64,000 nt of DNA from Cladopsammia gracilis (GCA_022457155.1 JAJGOT010000133.1:380501-444500), one strand, 5' to 3'. Shown: positions 34,224 to 47,064, numbered from the stretch's first letter. The notes: generated by a model from the letters alone, not told the origin. Made by a program: numbers and translations.

Positions 34224-36162
34224 GGTATTAAAAGCAAAATTTTGTCATTTCAGCAGGCAGTGTCATTTTAATTTCCATTCAGCTGGTTGACAATTATGAT
34301 CCCCTGCCATTCTGATCTAAGTTGAGTCACAGACAGTCTAGGTGTTGCAGGTTGTGTTTGTTTGTTTAGAACCTTTCTCCAAGGGTGCTTTTAAGCAAAA
34401 AACAGCCAACAGAGATGTTGTTTACCATTTACAATTCGTTTTCCGGTTTTTGTCTTTCCCTGACCAAATGGTAGAGCTAAATTAAATATTTTTTTTTTGT
34501 TCGTTATACCAGGATGGATGGGTTCACTACCTCATAATGTACTCTAAGACGCAATATTTCCAACCAAAATTTCCGGAAAATGAACTATTCCATTTTGCTA
34601 AAGTCAAACCGAAATTACTGGAGTTTTGTTTAAATGGTAACCTCCCCAAGTTTTTCTCTGCGGTTTTCCCCTATCTGCTTTCCCTCTTCCCATACCAAAA
34701 AAGATAAACCCTTGAAACAATAAATCTCTTAATTTATTTAATAATATTTATCAAAATTATTTAGAATAGCAATCTATTGTACTATATCAATACCAATTAA
34801 ACATTGACTGCTATATAATAATATTAATATGATCAGTTTAAAATAATATTAAACAAAATTTGGATTAGATGGGAATCATATCTGCATGTAGGTAGTGAAA
34901 ATAGGGTTGTGGTCTAGCTAGTACCCTGAGCATTCCTGTAGCTTCCTGCGGACTACCCCTAACAATTTTTTAATAACATCACTGAATGACCTTATGCATA
35001 TACCTTTGTTAACTGCAAGAGCAAGAGAGTGACTAGGATTTCAAATTAACGTAGAATAAGCTTATAATGGCCACACTAAATTAAATACAATTTAAATGCA
35101 TACAATTATATTAAACTGCTGACAAAACCAACACACAATGTCCGTCATCCTTGGCATTTTCAAAGATTGAAAAATAACATGCTGACAAATAAAACTAACA
35201 GTACACTCAGTCAACATTCGCTATAATCCATAGAATACAGACTCTGAAGGGTACACAAAATTGTCCATATTGTTTTAAAGAAATGTACAGCTGTATGTGC
35301 CACATCCCAAAAAATAACTGAGTGTACAAAATTATGTATGCACTCAGTTAGAACAGGGACATCTCTTTGACTGGCCTCCCTCATAAAAGACCATAACACC
35401 ATAAAGTGCAGCCTTGTTCACAGTCCTCCTCGGCATGTAACAGAATGTGACATCACCCATTGAGCTGATTGGGAGGATTCTATCATGCTCGGCCTGAACC
35501 ATCTATGAGAGTTCTCTTTACTCAGTAAGCACATTGAGGCCTGGGAATGATGCTGCATTAACTAATAAAAGTGATAGCAAAATTATGTATCTATATTTTA
35601 GACCTGTCATACCGGTAAGTGACCACCTCTCTCGGCAATTGGAGTGATTGTTTCTGAGACCCCATCCACACTAATCTGTTTTCATTATAATTTTAAAAAC
35701 ATCATTTTAAATACATTTTGGCCTTGCATACATCTACATTAAAATCATGATGAAAAACGGATCAAAAACAGAGACCTTTGAAAATGCTACCCAAAGTGGA
35801 CTGACATTTTAAGTCAACGTTGGCATAAAAAAGTATTTTGGTATTACGCATTTATGTGGACAGGTGAAAAAGATACAAAATTGCTAGCCATACATGTAGT
35901 TTCAATGTTAATCTTGTGCTATGTTTTTGGCTGAATTAGTGTGAATAAGACCTAAGAGGAATACTACATATGATGCAAAATAATGTTACTATGAAACGGC
36001 ACTATTTTGCGTGAAGGCACATGGATTGATGACATCACTGAGCTGATTTTAGTCTTTTTCAATGGAAAAATTTCCATGACACTGTTTTGACTAGTCTAAA
36101 GAGAACAACAAAACAGGGTCCACCATAATATATTTAACATCACATGAAAGATCCATGCAACA
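34224..36162. other. Intergenic between WARS1 and the LRRC73-like gene
   Basis: AT-rich, no exon, RNA gene or complete transposon recognised. It includes the 3' flank of the minus-strand gene that ends at 36163. Confidence 0.4.
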
Positions 36163-38949
36163 TTATGCCGCATCGTTGTTCTTATCCTCATCTTCTACTG
36201 ATTTCTCGAGGCTTCCTTGTTCCTCAGGGTCTTGCAACTTCTGGTTCAAACAGTCATTGATTTGACCGATCAAGTCAGCACTGATGTTAGTCTCGGTCAA
36301 GACAAGTTCCACCAATTTAGTTGGGTAATTAGCGATGACTGTAAAAAACATTTCTCCTCCCCGTTCACCAATTCTACAGCCCTCCAAGTCTATCCTTTCT
36401 AGCGATGAACTGGCTGCCAAGGCAACAGACAGCACACCAGCTTCGTAATCACCAAAGTTGTTGTAGTCGAGGTAAAGGTAGCGAAGCTGAGAATTTGCCG
36501 CAATGGCAATAGCAAATTGTGTCCAGCCCTGAGGTGAGATCATTGGATTGGCTGACAGCGTGAGGTCTATGAGACCCTCTCTTCCCTCGCTTGAAGGAAG
36601 AAGGGTGCATATTTGTTTAATGCCTTCATCTCCCAGTTGACAATCACCAAAGTCCATTGACTGAAGTTTTGGATGCACTTGGAGTGCGGGAATTAGGCAT
36701 TCCAGACCTTCATCTCCAAGGGAAGTACCATGTAAGCTACAAGAAAGTTTAAAAAATTTACATTTAATGATTGAAATATTCAGCAGGGCTATCATTAAGC
36801 CTCCCATTGTTGTTGCCCTTTTATAGGTCATTTTCAAACTTCAAATTGAGTCTTAACTGCAGTTGCCAGCCATTAGTAGCCATCTGTAATGGTTACTAAT
36901 GATAGCTCTGTATTCAGCTCATGGCTTCTAAGGCCTGATATATACTTAACAAATAGATTCCATTTTGCCGTGTGTCTGTTCAGTTATAGATACAGATGAC
37001 GTCAAAATGTGGTAAGAACAAAAAAGTGGCACACGAGCCGCAGGCGAGTGTGTCACTGATGTTCTTACCACATTTTGACGTCTTCTGTGATCTATAACTG
37101 AACAGACACACGGCCAAATGGAATCTATTTGTTTTATACAATGAACAGAAGAGTAAAAAGAGTAAAATTACGAACTTGCCTCGTAGCGCTCGACTGTTCG
37201 AAGATTTGTTCCAGTTCAGGTATTTTTCAAGTCGCCAAGAACACTGTCGCCTTGGTTTCTTCTTTTTCTTGCTCTTAAACAGCTTCTGCTAAACATTTTT
37301 CGAGGCTTTCACTTGCTCAATCCAGAAAAATCTCGCAAACATTTTCAAAACTGTGCGCCATGTTGGACAAAACACAGCAAACAATTTTTCTATGACGTCA
37401 GCCGTGCGTCTGTACTCTGATAGATCATAGGCAACGACCAATCACAGAGCGCGTAGTATTCAGTTCATTGTATAAAGCTTTATATCCGATGGTTTAACAT
37501 ATAATAGGCATGGATATTTTATGAGTTGCGTAGTATTTTTTCAAGCACCCCACAGGGGTGAGAAAAAATGTGCGCGATAAGTAGAATGTCCGCATGTACT
37601 ATCTGCTAAACCATCAAATAAGGGATTTATTACTCGACTGAAATTCTCGTATTAATATTTTATACTAAGGTGTAATATGGCAATCTACTGTGTAACATGC
37701 TTGGATATTTTACGTGTTTTCATTCCCTGATAAGGTAAAATGACATCACTGTTGAATAATCATATGGGTTATTAGTAATTAATTCTCCTTATTACTGTTT
37801 TAAAGACATTTGTCGTTGATTGGAGTTGTTTAAATATCAATACTTTTAGTCTTTGGTAATTATTTCCTTGATTTTTTTTCAACTGCACAAATGCCATGGC
37901 ATGTTCATGTTAGTGGAATAAACAAACCGGGGCACACCCAAGGGGTGGGGGGGGGGGGGTGTTTCTAGGGATTCTGTAGCACCCCTTTTTGCTGTGATTG
38001 ATGTCTGTTGTTTGCAGACCTTCTGAGAATTGAGAAGAGAATCCTTCCAAAAAAATTGTGTATTTCAGTGTGTGAAGAGCAGAAATAGGAGGTTGGTGCT
38101 ATTTTTCCTACCTAAACGTGATGAGCACATGTGGTTTGAATACCTGAGTGTGAAGCTGAACTGTAGTGACTGATTTCGGGCGAGATAGAAGCCCTCCCCC
38201 CCCCCCCCCCAATACCTGGCCACACGAGAACACTTCTAGAAACAGTGGCGACATGGCTACATGGCTACTTAGATACCTTAGTCCGTAACTGCGTAGCCAT
38301 GTAGCTACTGCCCCCTGGAATAGACATACAATATGTAGATTTCTCGTTCTTAAAACGTGAAAAAAGGACAAGTGTGGGGAAAGAATGACTGTGTAGTCAC
38401 GTATCCAGCTTTTACCAGGGAGCTTCAAAGTGGCTGGGTATTTTGCAGTTACTCCTTTAAGAGTAGAATGCATTTTTGTTGTTGTTGTTACTTTTATGTT
38501 CTCGAAGATATTAGATTCTGTAAGCTACTCTGTAATTCGAGAGGAAATAAAGTTTATGAATATTTGTATAGACTTTACGACATCTACGCTAATGTACTAG
38601 CGTAGAAATCAAGTCTAAACTTATAGCACCTGGATAGCAGCTATTAAAGCTATCCCGGCCAGGGATAAAATACTTACAACAAAGAACTGAGGCATTTATT
38701 GACAGCCAATGCCTCCGACAACCACTTTAACCTGTGCCTTCCATTACATACACCGAGGTTTAAGTTGAGCTGAACCAACGATTCACATTCTTTCAAACCC
38801 TCCATCAGCTTCTTAAAATCGTCATCGTGAATTCTACAGCCTCGCAGAGACAGACTACGAATACTGTTGTCACTGAGCGAATCGCAAATTTCCTTGACTT
38901 CTTCCGTCCGCAGCTCTTCATTACAGATTTGAAGTGTTCCTAGAAGCAT
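36163..38949 (-). CDS. LRRC73: LRRC73-like leucine-rich repeat protein, complete (281 aa)
   Basis: Two exons on the minus strand: 38949-38678 and 36736-36163, joined in phase 2 across a GTAAGT/TTGTAG intron. The product aligns along its length with vertebrate LRRC73: LQICNEELRTEEVKEICDSL at the start, IRSLSLRGCRI, QLNLNLGVC, FLHGTSLGDEGL at the splice, DFGDCQLGDEGI, LTLSANPMISPQGW, LYLDYNNFGD and LVLTETNIS. These are ribonuclease-inhibitor-type leucine-rich repeats, which normally bind other proteins; the partner is not known. There is no signal peptide or membrane segment. The C-terminal tail is acidic (EKSVEDEDKNND) and differs from vertebrate tails. The start is the only Met in front of the conserved first repeat. 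The intron holds a composite foldback element (36949-37476). Confidence 0.9.
36949..37476 (+). mobile_element. Composite MITE with terminal long hairpin, copy 1 (LRRC73-like intron)
   Basis: The first 185 bp form a near-perfect hairpin: the arms share ACAAATAGATTCCATTTTG, CAGTTATAGAT and GACGTCAAAATGTGGTAAG. The rest (37131-37476) has its own inverted ends, TTATACAATGAAC and GTTCATTGTATAA. TGACGTCA palindromes lie at 36997-37004 and 37393-37400. A second copy of the whole arrangement is at 61999-62524, inverted. Confidence 0.85.
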
Positions 38950-39498
38950 TGTTGCTCAAGTGACGAAGAATCTATCAGGAAACAGGTTTGTTTGAAGCGA
39001 ATTCTTTCAAAGGGGTATTATCAGTTCACTGCCTTTCTAATCCAATCGCTATAGTTACCACCACCAAGCGTTTTGGTCAGGCGTCGCAACCGAGAATCGA
39101 CGAATAATCTGGGCACTAGCACAGGTATCCCATTCATTTGCGGTCGGGGATCATTTGTTTTCAAGTTGGTAATGACGGTAATGGATCGGAAGGAGATGCA
39201 CACAAAAATTATGTGAAGTTCTTGTGCCCGAAGGAACATAATAAATCCGTAGATCCACTGTAGATCAATGGAAGTAAACCGATTTTGCCTTTTTACTCCT
39301 TTACTGTGCTGTAATTGACCTTGAAATCCCGAAAAAAATGTTTCTCAAAAGAGCACCTTACATCTACAAAGAATTCCTTTCAATTCTACAATGTTTGTCT
39401 TTTTATCGTGCCTGGAAAGTATTTAAAGTTTTGAACGGTAAGCCGTCGAGTGGAAATCCCAGCATGCCCCCGAAAAAGACACGCACAATATTCAACTT

Positions 39499-39977
39499 TA
39501 AACTGGAAAGGAGTTGACACTGGCTTGAATAAAAAACGTAAAAGCTGCTAAGAACTAAAACGTTTTCTGTTTGTAAAAATAGACGTTTCGACTACAAAAA
39601 CTCGAGTCTTCATCAGTGATGACAATTAACACATAACATGCAAATATATATGGTCTACAAATTATGCAGATATGCTGGTATATTGGCACCATGGCTACGT
39701 GACGACTTGAGAACTCAATTAGTGGAAATTCCGGATGTTTACACCTCTATTCACTAATTGAGTTCTCAAGTCGTCACGTAGCCATGGTGCCAATATACCA
39801 GCATATCTGCATAATTTGTAGACTATATATATTTGCATGTTATGTGTTAATTGTCATCACTGATGAGGACTCGAGTTTTTGTAGTCGAAACGTCTATTTT
39901 TACAAACAGAAAACGTTTTAGTTCTTAGCAGCTTTTACGTTTTTTATTCAAGCCAGTGTCAACTCCTTTCCAGTTTA
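39499..39977. repeat. Inverted repeat, 2 x 226 bp, of a Penelope-type tail with hammerhead-like cores
   Basis: The arms 39499-39724 and 39752-39977 have equal length and are nearly identical, around a 27-bp spacer. Each arm carries, pointing outward from the centre, CTGATGA, one base, a GACT/AGTC stem and GAAAC: 39860-39891 on the plus strand and the mirror near 39585-39616 on the minus strand. CTGANGA...GAAAC is the hammerhead ribozyme core, known from Penelope-like element tails. No reverse transcriptase is attached. Confidence 0.75.
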
Positions 39978-40465
39978 TAGTTATGAATCCTGGCTGCAAA
40001 TTTTACCATTTTTAGAACAATATTCAACTTACTAGGGAGGGCATAGAAAAAAATGTCGCGAACCCCGAAAGTGATTCCGTAAAAGTTGAAAATATCTAAA
40101 TATAACTTGTAAAAACGCGTGGTGACCCCTACTTTTTATCTTATAAAATTCGATAAAATGGAAGTGGCAAGCATATTAAGTACCCCATTAATTTTTTGTT
40201 GTGGGCAAACGTTATTAAGACCGTATTTTTGGCGAACGTGGGAAACCTGTCAGGGCCGATAATGGCTCCGTTGTGATGATTTTGTAACTTAAAACACATA
40301 AACAGCAGTTGTTATGTTACCATTTGTTATGTGTTTTAGAGATTTTTAGAATTATTGTATCTTTTGTGTATGTAAAGGCGAATTCTAAGGAAATCCATGA
40401 AGAAACATCTATTTTTCCTTTTTTTCGAAAACATGCTGATGTCAGCATTTTTTCCAGATTGAAGC
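39978..40465. other. Intergenic, nothing recognised
   Basis: No exon, RNA gene or transposon terminus is seen. Confidence 0.4.
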
Positions 40466-41133
40466 TTAAGGTGGCTCCATATTGTTCAGTCCTCTCGACT
40501 TTTGCATTCCATTACAGCTAGCCCGATGGTGTGGCTAAAAATCTTTTACTTGAAACCAGTAAATCTTTTATCAGTCAACCAAGTGGTATCCAAATGACGC
40601 CATCATTTGTTGCCATGGCAACGTGAAAAGAGGTCAAAGATATGCTATTTTGGACCATTTGAGGCTAATAACTTATAAACTACACGGTGAAAGTTTTTGT
40701 TTTCGATATATTTTTGTTTGATTGGCAAGAGAAACATTTTAACAATTTTTTAAAAAATTCTGTACATAGAGTTCAGAGCTACCTTAAATTTATGTAAAAA
40801 TGACATATCTCTGAATCCTATGTACAGATTTTTGTCATAATTGGCATAAATGTTTATTATGTTTATAAGACGAAAATATATAAAAATCAAAAAATTTCAC
40901 CGAGCCGTTTTGAAGTTATTAGCCTTAAAAGGTTGAAAATGGGGTCTTTTTGGCCTCTTTTTACATTGCCATGGTAACAAATTTTGATGTTGTAGCCACC
41001 TAAATTTGTTTATTGGTTAAGTGTTTACAAACCTGCAACTAAGCGTTTTGTCTTAACTTTAATGGTGTAGCTGTGATTGAATATCATAGATGTATCATGA
41101 TAGGAATGTTTGAACTATTAGGAGCCACCTTAA
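40466..41133. mobile_element. TTAA-flanked MITE (TTAAGGTGGCTCC)
   Basis: A 13-bp perfect terminal inverted repeat TTAAGGTGGCTCC / GGAGCCACCTTAA. Subterminal TGCCATGG motifs are also inverted (about 40611 and 40968). Non-coding. Confidence 0.85.
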
Positions 41134-42035
41134 ATATCTCCGAAAATTGCGTGGTTACCCCCAATTTTCGTTTTGGATTCCAATAGCCCCTGCTGAGATC
41201 TACTTTTCCCGCATGTCAAAAACCTGGCAAAATACCTTGCCATTAGGTGGCACCGTCCTTAAATAAGTAAATCCGCCATTTTAGACATCGAATCATGATC
41301 GAGTTTTTATAGAGTTGGGAAAAAATTGAGAATTGTGGGTTATAATAAACTAGAAATACGTGTCTCGCAGAACCCCCTTTCGATGGTCCTTTCGACCTTT
41401 CGAAAGGTTTCGATGGGTTCGATGGTACCGTTTACCGTCCGCCATCTTTGTTTTGCTCTTGTATAGGCTTACATGAAGTAGTACCACATTGTTGCCAGGC
41501 AACTGCAGGACACCATCAAGTATATACGGTATACCAGTAGTAATCGGAGATTATAAGTGCGTTCGAAGGGAATTTTTTTTGTTACAGGAGTAAGTTGGGT
41601 GCTACACAGAAACTACCCCCCATCCACTTATCAAGGGAGAGGTTGTACATTTTAGACTACAAGTTATCCCTGTTTTGGCCTGGAAAGGAGAAATGGTTGG
41701 AGAGGGGGTACGAGGACATGTTGCATGACTTTTTGCGTGTCTGATCTATTTTCGTCTGGGAGCTAAGGGAATAGAGGGGGTGATTACCTGGAGGATCCGC
41801 ACCGAGGTCCGAACCGTTACCCTTTTATATGATATTTTTGTGAGAAAAGGTACTCCTTTGATATATCTTCTATAACCAAATGGCACGCCATTCACATGCC
41901 TACAACAGAAACACTGTAATCCTGCAGTGTACTTTTGGAATGAACTTAATCAACAACTATCAACCCTCTTGTGTACTGGCGTTAGAATGAGTAAATCAAG
42001 GCAACGTTTGGTGGTATCTTCGAGAGAGAGGTATA
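41134..42035. other. Intergenic, nothing recognised
   Basis: No coding exon is supported. A GGTTTCGATGGGTTCGATGG-type local repeat lies near 41380-41425. Confidence 0.4.
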
Positions 42036-42698
42036 TTAAGGCATGGGTCAACGGTTATTTTCAAAAAGGGTAGGGGGTGGTCTATCTTCGGAGGCTTTAG
42101 CCATAAAAATATAAAACATTGGAATACTGAAGAGTTTGCAAATGCAGTAATATTAGGATATAGAAGATATGCAAATTAGGTCACGTGACTTGATACGGCC
42201 ACAAAAACCAAAATCAAAGATGGGAACAGTTTATGACAACCGTAAATAACCTTCACTACTACCAGATAAGTCCTAAGAGGAGAAACAAAAGATCTGTGCT
42301 TGGAAATTGTTGAATATTTCATTATGTTTGAAAATAAACGGTACTTTGTACTAGTGCCCAGTCCCCCATAACAGTAATTTCTTTTTTCCTGCCTTTGTTT
42401 TAAATTATCTTAAAGTTTCCAGGCACAGAAATGATGTACCTTGTGGCCTTAAAATCATAAAGCTGATGACAGACTCCAGGAAATAGCAAAAAGTGTTCCC
42501 GTTTTGTGCATAAGATTTTTCAGCTAAAAATAGCCCTGACAAGTCACGTGATTTAATTTCCAAATTTTCTGCGTACGAAAATGACCACATTTACAAACTG
42601 TTTATTCTGCCAAAGTTTTTCGTTCTTATGGATAAAGACTCAAACGATAGACCACCCCCTCAGTTTTTGTGTGAAATGGCAGGAGACCCATGCCTTAA
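42036..42698. mobile_element. TTAA-flanked MITE (TTAAGGCATGGGTC)
   Basis: TTAAGGCATGGGTC at the left end and GACCCATGCCTTAA at the right end are exact inverted copies. Subterminal GGGGGTGGTCTATC/GATAGACCACCCCC is also inverted. Non-coding. Confidence 0.88.
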
Positions 42699-42854
42699 TT
42701 CACTTTTGAGATCTTGAAAAGGTCATTTTAAATACCTAAATAACAGTTTTGGACTACCGTTTTCTACACTTCACCTCTAGTCAAGGGTTTTCAAAATGAA
42801 AAAGGTAGTTTTGAATTGGGCGCAATAAAGGAAAATGAAAGGAATCATTTTTAA

Positions 42855-44100
42855 CTTATGAATGGGGTTAGTTTCTAGAGAAACTGTGGTGCTGCGTCGG
42901 TGGGGGTGAAGCACAAGAATTTGGTTTTATCGACTGAGTCGATAAGGTAAATTAGCCACCGTAAAAAGATTCGAGAAAGCTGACGTTTCGAGCGCTAGCC
43001 CGTCGTCGGAGCGAATCAAGGGATTGTGGGTAGTGTGTGGTTTTATATAGTAGGAGGAGCTCCGCCATTGGTGGAAATTTTGTCACGTGAAAAACAAATG
43101 TAAATTAGTTGAATGAAAAGCGTTCGTTAATTCCGTGGGGTTTGAGAGTGCCGATTCGAAAGATGATTTTTTGTTCTAAGTTTTTACGGCTTTCTGTGTT
43201 GCCCTGGTGTAGGGAAACGCCACAGATTGTCATGTGTTGCTTAGAATGGTTAGCAAGATTGAAATGACGCGCGACTGGTTTGGATGCGTCTTTGTCATTT
43301 TTTTCAACGTCTCGGAGATGTTCTCGAAAACGGTCGCCCAGTCTCCTCCCTGTTTCGCCAATGTATATCTTTTTGCAAAAAGTACATGTTATGCAGTAGA
43401 TAACATTTACGGAGGTGCATGTAAAACGATCAGTGATTTTAATAGATCGTTTAGGTCCCGTTATTTTGTTGGCGTTGTGAATGAAAGGACAAGTGTTGCA
43501 TCGTGTGCGTGCGCATTTAAAAGTTCCCGGTTCATCGTCAGATTTCAGTGTACTCGTAACTAGAAAGTTGCCTATATTTTTGTCACGTTTGAATGAAATT
43601 AGTGGGGGTTGTGAAAAAATTCTGCCAGTTTCGGGGTCGTTTTGGAGCAATTTGAATTTTTTTAAAATGATGCTTTTGACTGTGTGATTGTGTGGGTGGA
43701 AAGTGAGGGTGAATGGAATTCTCTCGTTCTCTTCCTTCTGTGATGTTTGTAGTGCTGATTGTCTGTCGATCTGTTGTGCACGTTGTTGGCCCGTTTTAAC
43801 AACAGAGTCAGGGTACCCACGTTTCTTGAAAAACTGGCACATTTCTTCCGATTTGTTGGAAAAATCGGAGTCATCACTACAAAGACGTCGAAGTCTGAGA
43901 AATTGAGAATACGGAATGGCGTTTTTAACGTGTGATGGATGTGAGGATGAATGTAACAGATAACTGTGGGAATCTGTAGGTTTGTAGTGCACACTTGTGG
44001 ATAAACTGTTGCCGTTGATCGACATATTGATGTCAAGAAAAGCGACAGAGGTTTCAGAAATTTCCCAGGTGTGATGCACAAGTTGTTTGCTGAAGATTTC
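42855..44100 (-). mobile_element. Penelope-like retroelement, 5'-truncated, with GIY-YIG domain
   Basis: The minus-strand frame 44079-43105 (324 codons, uninterrupted) starts in the reverse transcriptase thumb region (VAFLDINMSIN, SVHYKPTDSHSYL) and runs through a Cys-rich linker (CARTRCNTCPF) into a GIY-YIG endonuclease (VIYCITCTFCKKIYIGETG, FREH). The ATG is internal to the original protein. The 3' tail (about 43030-42855) holds a CCGACGA, stem, GAAAC core like a hammerhead. The polymerase active site is missing, so it cannot move by itself. It is distinct in sequence from the plus-strand element at 44543. Confidence 0.88.
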
Positions 44101-44528
44101 AGGTGGTCTCTAGTGACTCAAAATTAAAATATGGTATTGTGAGTCTAAGAAAATAAGTCTCTATTTCAGTTGTAACTTGAATTGAACTTTAATCACAACA
44201 GAACAACTCGGTAGATTTACTTGAGTAAAACCTTTTTAAAGAAAAACTGTATAAAGCGAAAAACAACTGTCATTGCGCGCGCTAAAATAGCGAATTTAAT
44301 GTCAAATTAAAGTTCAAAAATGAAACATTCCGTACATGTGTAGTTGCTCTTTATCAGTTATTCTTTCTTTCATCCATTCAATTGATGACTCGATAGAAAT
44401 TACTACGTTTAGAAACTCGATAATATTCATCGTTTTCTCTCAAAATGGCAATTGAATTCGTTATTTTAGCGCGCGCTATACAGTCAGGCTTCTGCTATAT
44501 AGCGCGGCAACCCTAAAAGTAACCAAAG
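44101..44528. other. Spacer between two Penelope-like insertions
   Basis: AT-rich, with GCGCGCTA-type motifs at 44276-44285 and, inverted, 44470-44480. No gene is seen. Confidence 0.4.
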
Positions 44529-44542
44529 CCAACCGTTTCACA

Positions 44543-46392
44543 CAGACGTTCATTAACACAGCCATAGAGAACAACCATCTCCCTCCATCAGCTACCAATC
44601 TCATTGTCGAACATCCACGCACCTCAAAATTCTACTTGTTACCAAAGATCCACAAGCCTGGAAATCCTGGCAGACCTATAGTATCCGCTTGTTCTTGCCC
44701 TACTGAACTTCTGGCCGTCTTTCTTGATCATGTAACGGCGCCTTTTGTGCGAAGCCTGGACAGCTATGTAAAAGACACCACCCACATGCTTAACATTCTG
44801 GATTCCTTCCGTTTCAGTGACGGTGACGGACAGCATTTGGTGTTCACTATGGACATTAAGTCACTTTATACAGTTATACCCAATGATGAGGGTCTCCGCG
44901 CACTGCAACACTATCTTGACAAGAGAGAGGTACTTGAACCACCCACAGATACGCTCTTACGTATGGCAGAACTAGTATTAACACTTAACACCTTTGAATT
45001 TAATGGTGAATTTTACAAGCAAACAGGTGGAGTGGCCATGGGTAGCCGACTAGGACCTAATTATGCATGTCTTTTTGTTGGCTACGTTGAGGAACGCATG
45101 CTATCGAGTTATACCGGTATAAAGCCAGACCTATACAAGCGATACATGGATGATGTGGCCGGCGCTGCTTCATGCAGTGAAGAAGACCTCCGTCAGTTCC
45201 TTGGATTTGCCTCCTCGTTCCACCCTAACCTTGAGTATACATGGACTGTTTCCACTGACAAGCTTCCTTTCCTGGATATCTACATGAAGCCTCGAGATAA
45301 CCGCATATCCACTTCTGTCTATTACAAAGACACAGATAGTCACTCCTACCTCAACTTCAGCTCATCCCATCCATCCAGTTGCAAGTCATCCATACCTTAT
45401 GGTCAGTTTCTTAGACTGCGCAAGATCTGCAGTGAAAACGATGACTTTGACATCGAAGCAACAAAAATGGAGACCTTTTTCACAGCACGATAAGAAGAGG
45501 GAGAGAACGAGCATCGACCAGATCGAGAGCTGAAATTCTTGAGAATAGCACTGGGAACATCGCCGCTAATGACAGGGTACCATTCGTCACCACCTTCCAC
45601 CCCACGAACCTGGACGCCTGTAAAATAATTTCAAGGAACTTCGGGATCCTTCACGATGACAGCACGACCACCAATATTTTCAGAAAACCACCACTGAAGG
45701 CTTTCAGGCGTGCAAAGAATCTGAAGGACCTGTTAGTCAGATGCAGCTTACCGCTGGACCTTCCTCACCAACCAACAGGTACTTTCCCTTGCAACAGGAC
45801 CGTTTGCCGTACATGTCCCCATGTTAATTCATCTACTACAATTACAACACCCAAAGGGCATGTCAATATCACAGGGCACTTTACCTGCATCACGGACAAC
45901 GTGGTTTACTGTTTAACATGCGACAAATGTCCCTCAACTGTTTACATTGGAGAGACTGGACGCAGGTTGGCTGACCGTTTCAGAGAACACCGCAGGGATG
46001 TAATCAACGGCAGAAATGACCTTCCTGTACCTGCGCATTTTAACCAACCGAATCACTCACTGCAGGATTTGAAAGTCGCTGTACTGAAGGCGGGCCTGGC
46101 CAACCAAGAATATCGCAAGGAACAGGAAATGCGTTTCATTTTTAGGCAAAGAACCATGGCCCCGAGTGGTCTGAATCAAGACTTTAGTTTTACGTGAATT
46201 TACTTTTTGCTCACTCGCGCGCCAGCGCGCGCTGCCACGTGCGTGATCATGTAATTGGGCAAGTGTGCTAAATTAACGAACTTTTCAACGTTTTTTTAAT
46301 AGTTTTGTACCCTGAAGAAGGCAGCATTGCCGAAACGTCGGGAAAGATCATTCTACAAACAGCGTCAAATTTAACACATTTTTTTCATTTCA
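44543..46392 (+). mobile_element. Penelope-like retroelement with RT and GIY-YIG, 5'-truncated, 14-bp TSD
   Basis: Direct repeats CCAACCGTTTCACA (44529-44542 and 46393-46406) bound the insert. From about 44546 to 45493 it encodes the reverse transcriptase palm with KIHKPGNPGRPIVS, TMDIKSLYT, GGVAMGSRLGPNYA and the YMDD active site, then the C-terminal SVYYKDTDSHSYL. A frameshift near 45490 moves the frame; the next part, to 46197, has a Cys-rich linker and a GIY-YIG domain (VYCLTCDKCPSTVYIGETG, FREHRRD). The 3' tail has CTGAAGA, one base, a GGCA/TGCC stem and GAAAC at 46312-46336. Part of the N-terminus is lost. Confidence 0.9.
46312..46339 (+). ncRNA. Hammerhead-ribozyme-like motif in Penelope tail
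   Basis: CTGAAGA (46312-46318), A, stem GGCA (46320-46323), loop, TGCC (46328-46331), GAAAC (46332-46336), GTC. The core residues fit CTGANGA...GAAA with GTC as cleavage triplet. The stem is short and one base is extra, so activity is uncertain. Confidence 0.45.
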
Positions 46393-46406
46393 CCAACCGT
46401 TTCACA

Positions 46407-47064
46407 AACGAGCAGCGAGCTGACGCGAGCGAAAGCGAAAGATGAAGGCGTCACCACGTGAGTACGCGCGCCAAAGCTAGGCTAATTGCTAATTGCGAGG
46501 CTAATTGCGCATCAAAGCGCAATTATTGGGCCTCATCAATTGCGCATCAAAGCCTCGCAGCACTCGTGGACTGCGATACTGCAGCACTCGTACCCAGGGC
46601 CCCTACGTTCTTTCAAGAGGCGAGGCTATTTGGAAGTCCGCCGCAAAAATCTCGATTTCGCCTGCCTAACAGATTTATGAAGGCGTTCTGCGAACGCAAT
46701 AAATATATTTTCAGGCTCGAATTCGCGCGGCTTAGCTCCCGAGGCACGACAAATTTATTAACCTCGCTCCTCGCGAGGAATTAAACATGATTTAAAAATT
46801 CGATTCGGCACAACGGTTGATCTTCTGTCGAGATTTGACTGGCTCAGTCGAAGATGCGACAGATGCGACAGAAGTCGCATTGTCGAATTTAATTCGAACT
46901 TCACACGCATTCAATACCTGAATTAGATTTGGCACATGTGAAATGCGACGTTTAAACCGGGCCTTACTGTAACAAGTAACAGTCTTCGCTTCCTGCAGTC
47001 AGTACCCATTAACGCACGTAGCCGGTATTCACATAACCGTTTATTTCCGTCAATTCCGTCAATT
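46407..47064. other. Intergenic, short-repeat rich
   Basis: At 46470-46570, GCTAATTGC and TTGCGCATCAAAGC motifs repeat two or three times. No gene is recognised. Confidence 0.4.

Noticed and set aside
43234..43906. Plus-strand frames opposite the Penelope-like element
   Set aside because: They are antisense to a clear GIY-YIG coding frame.
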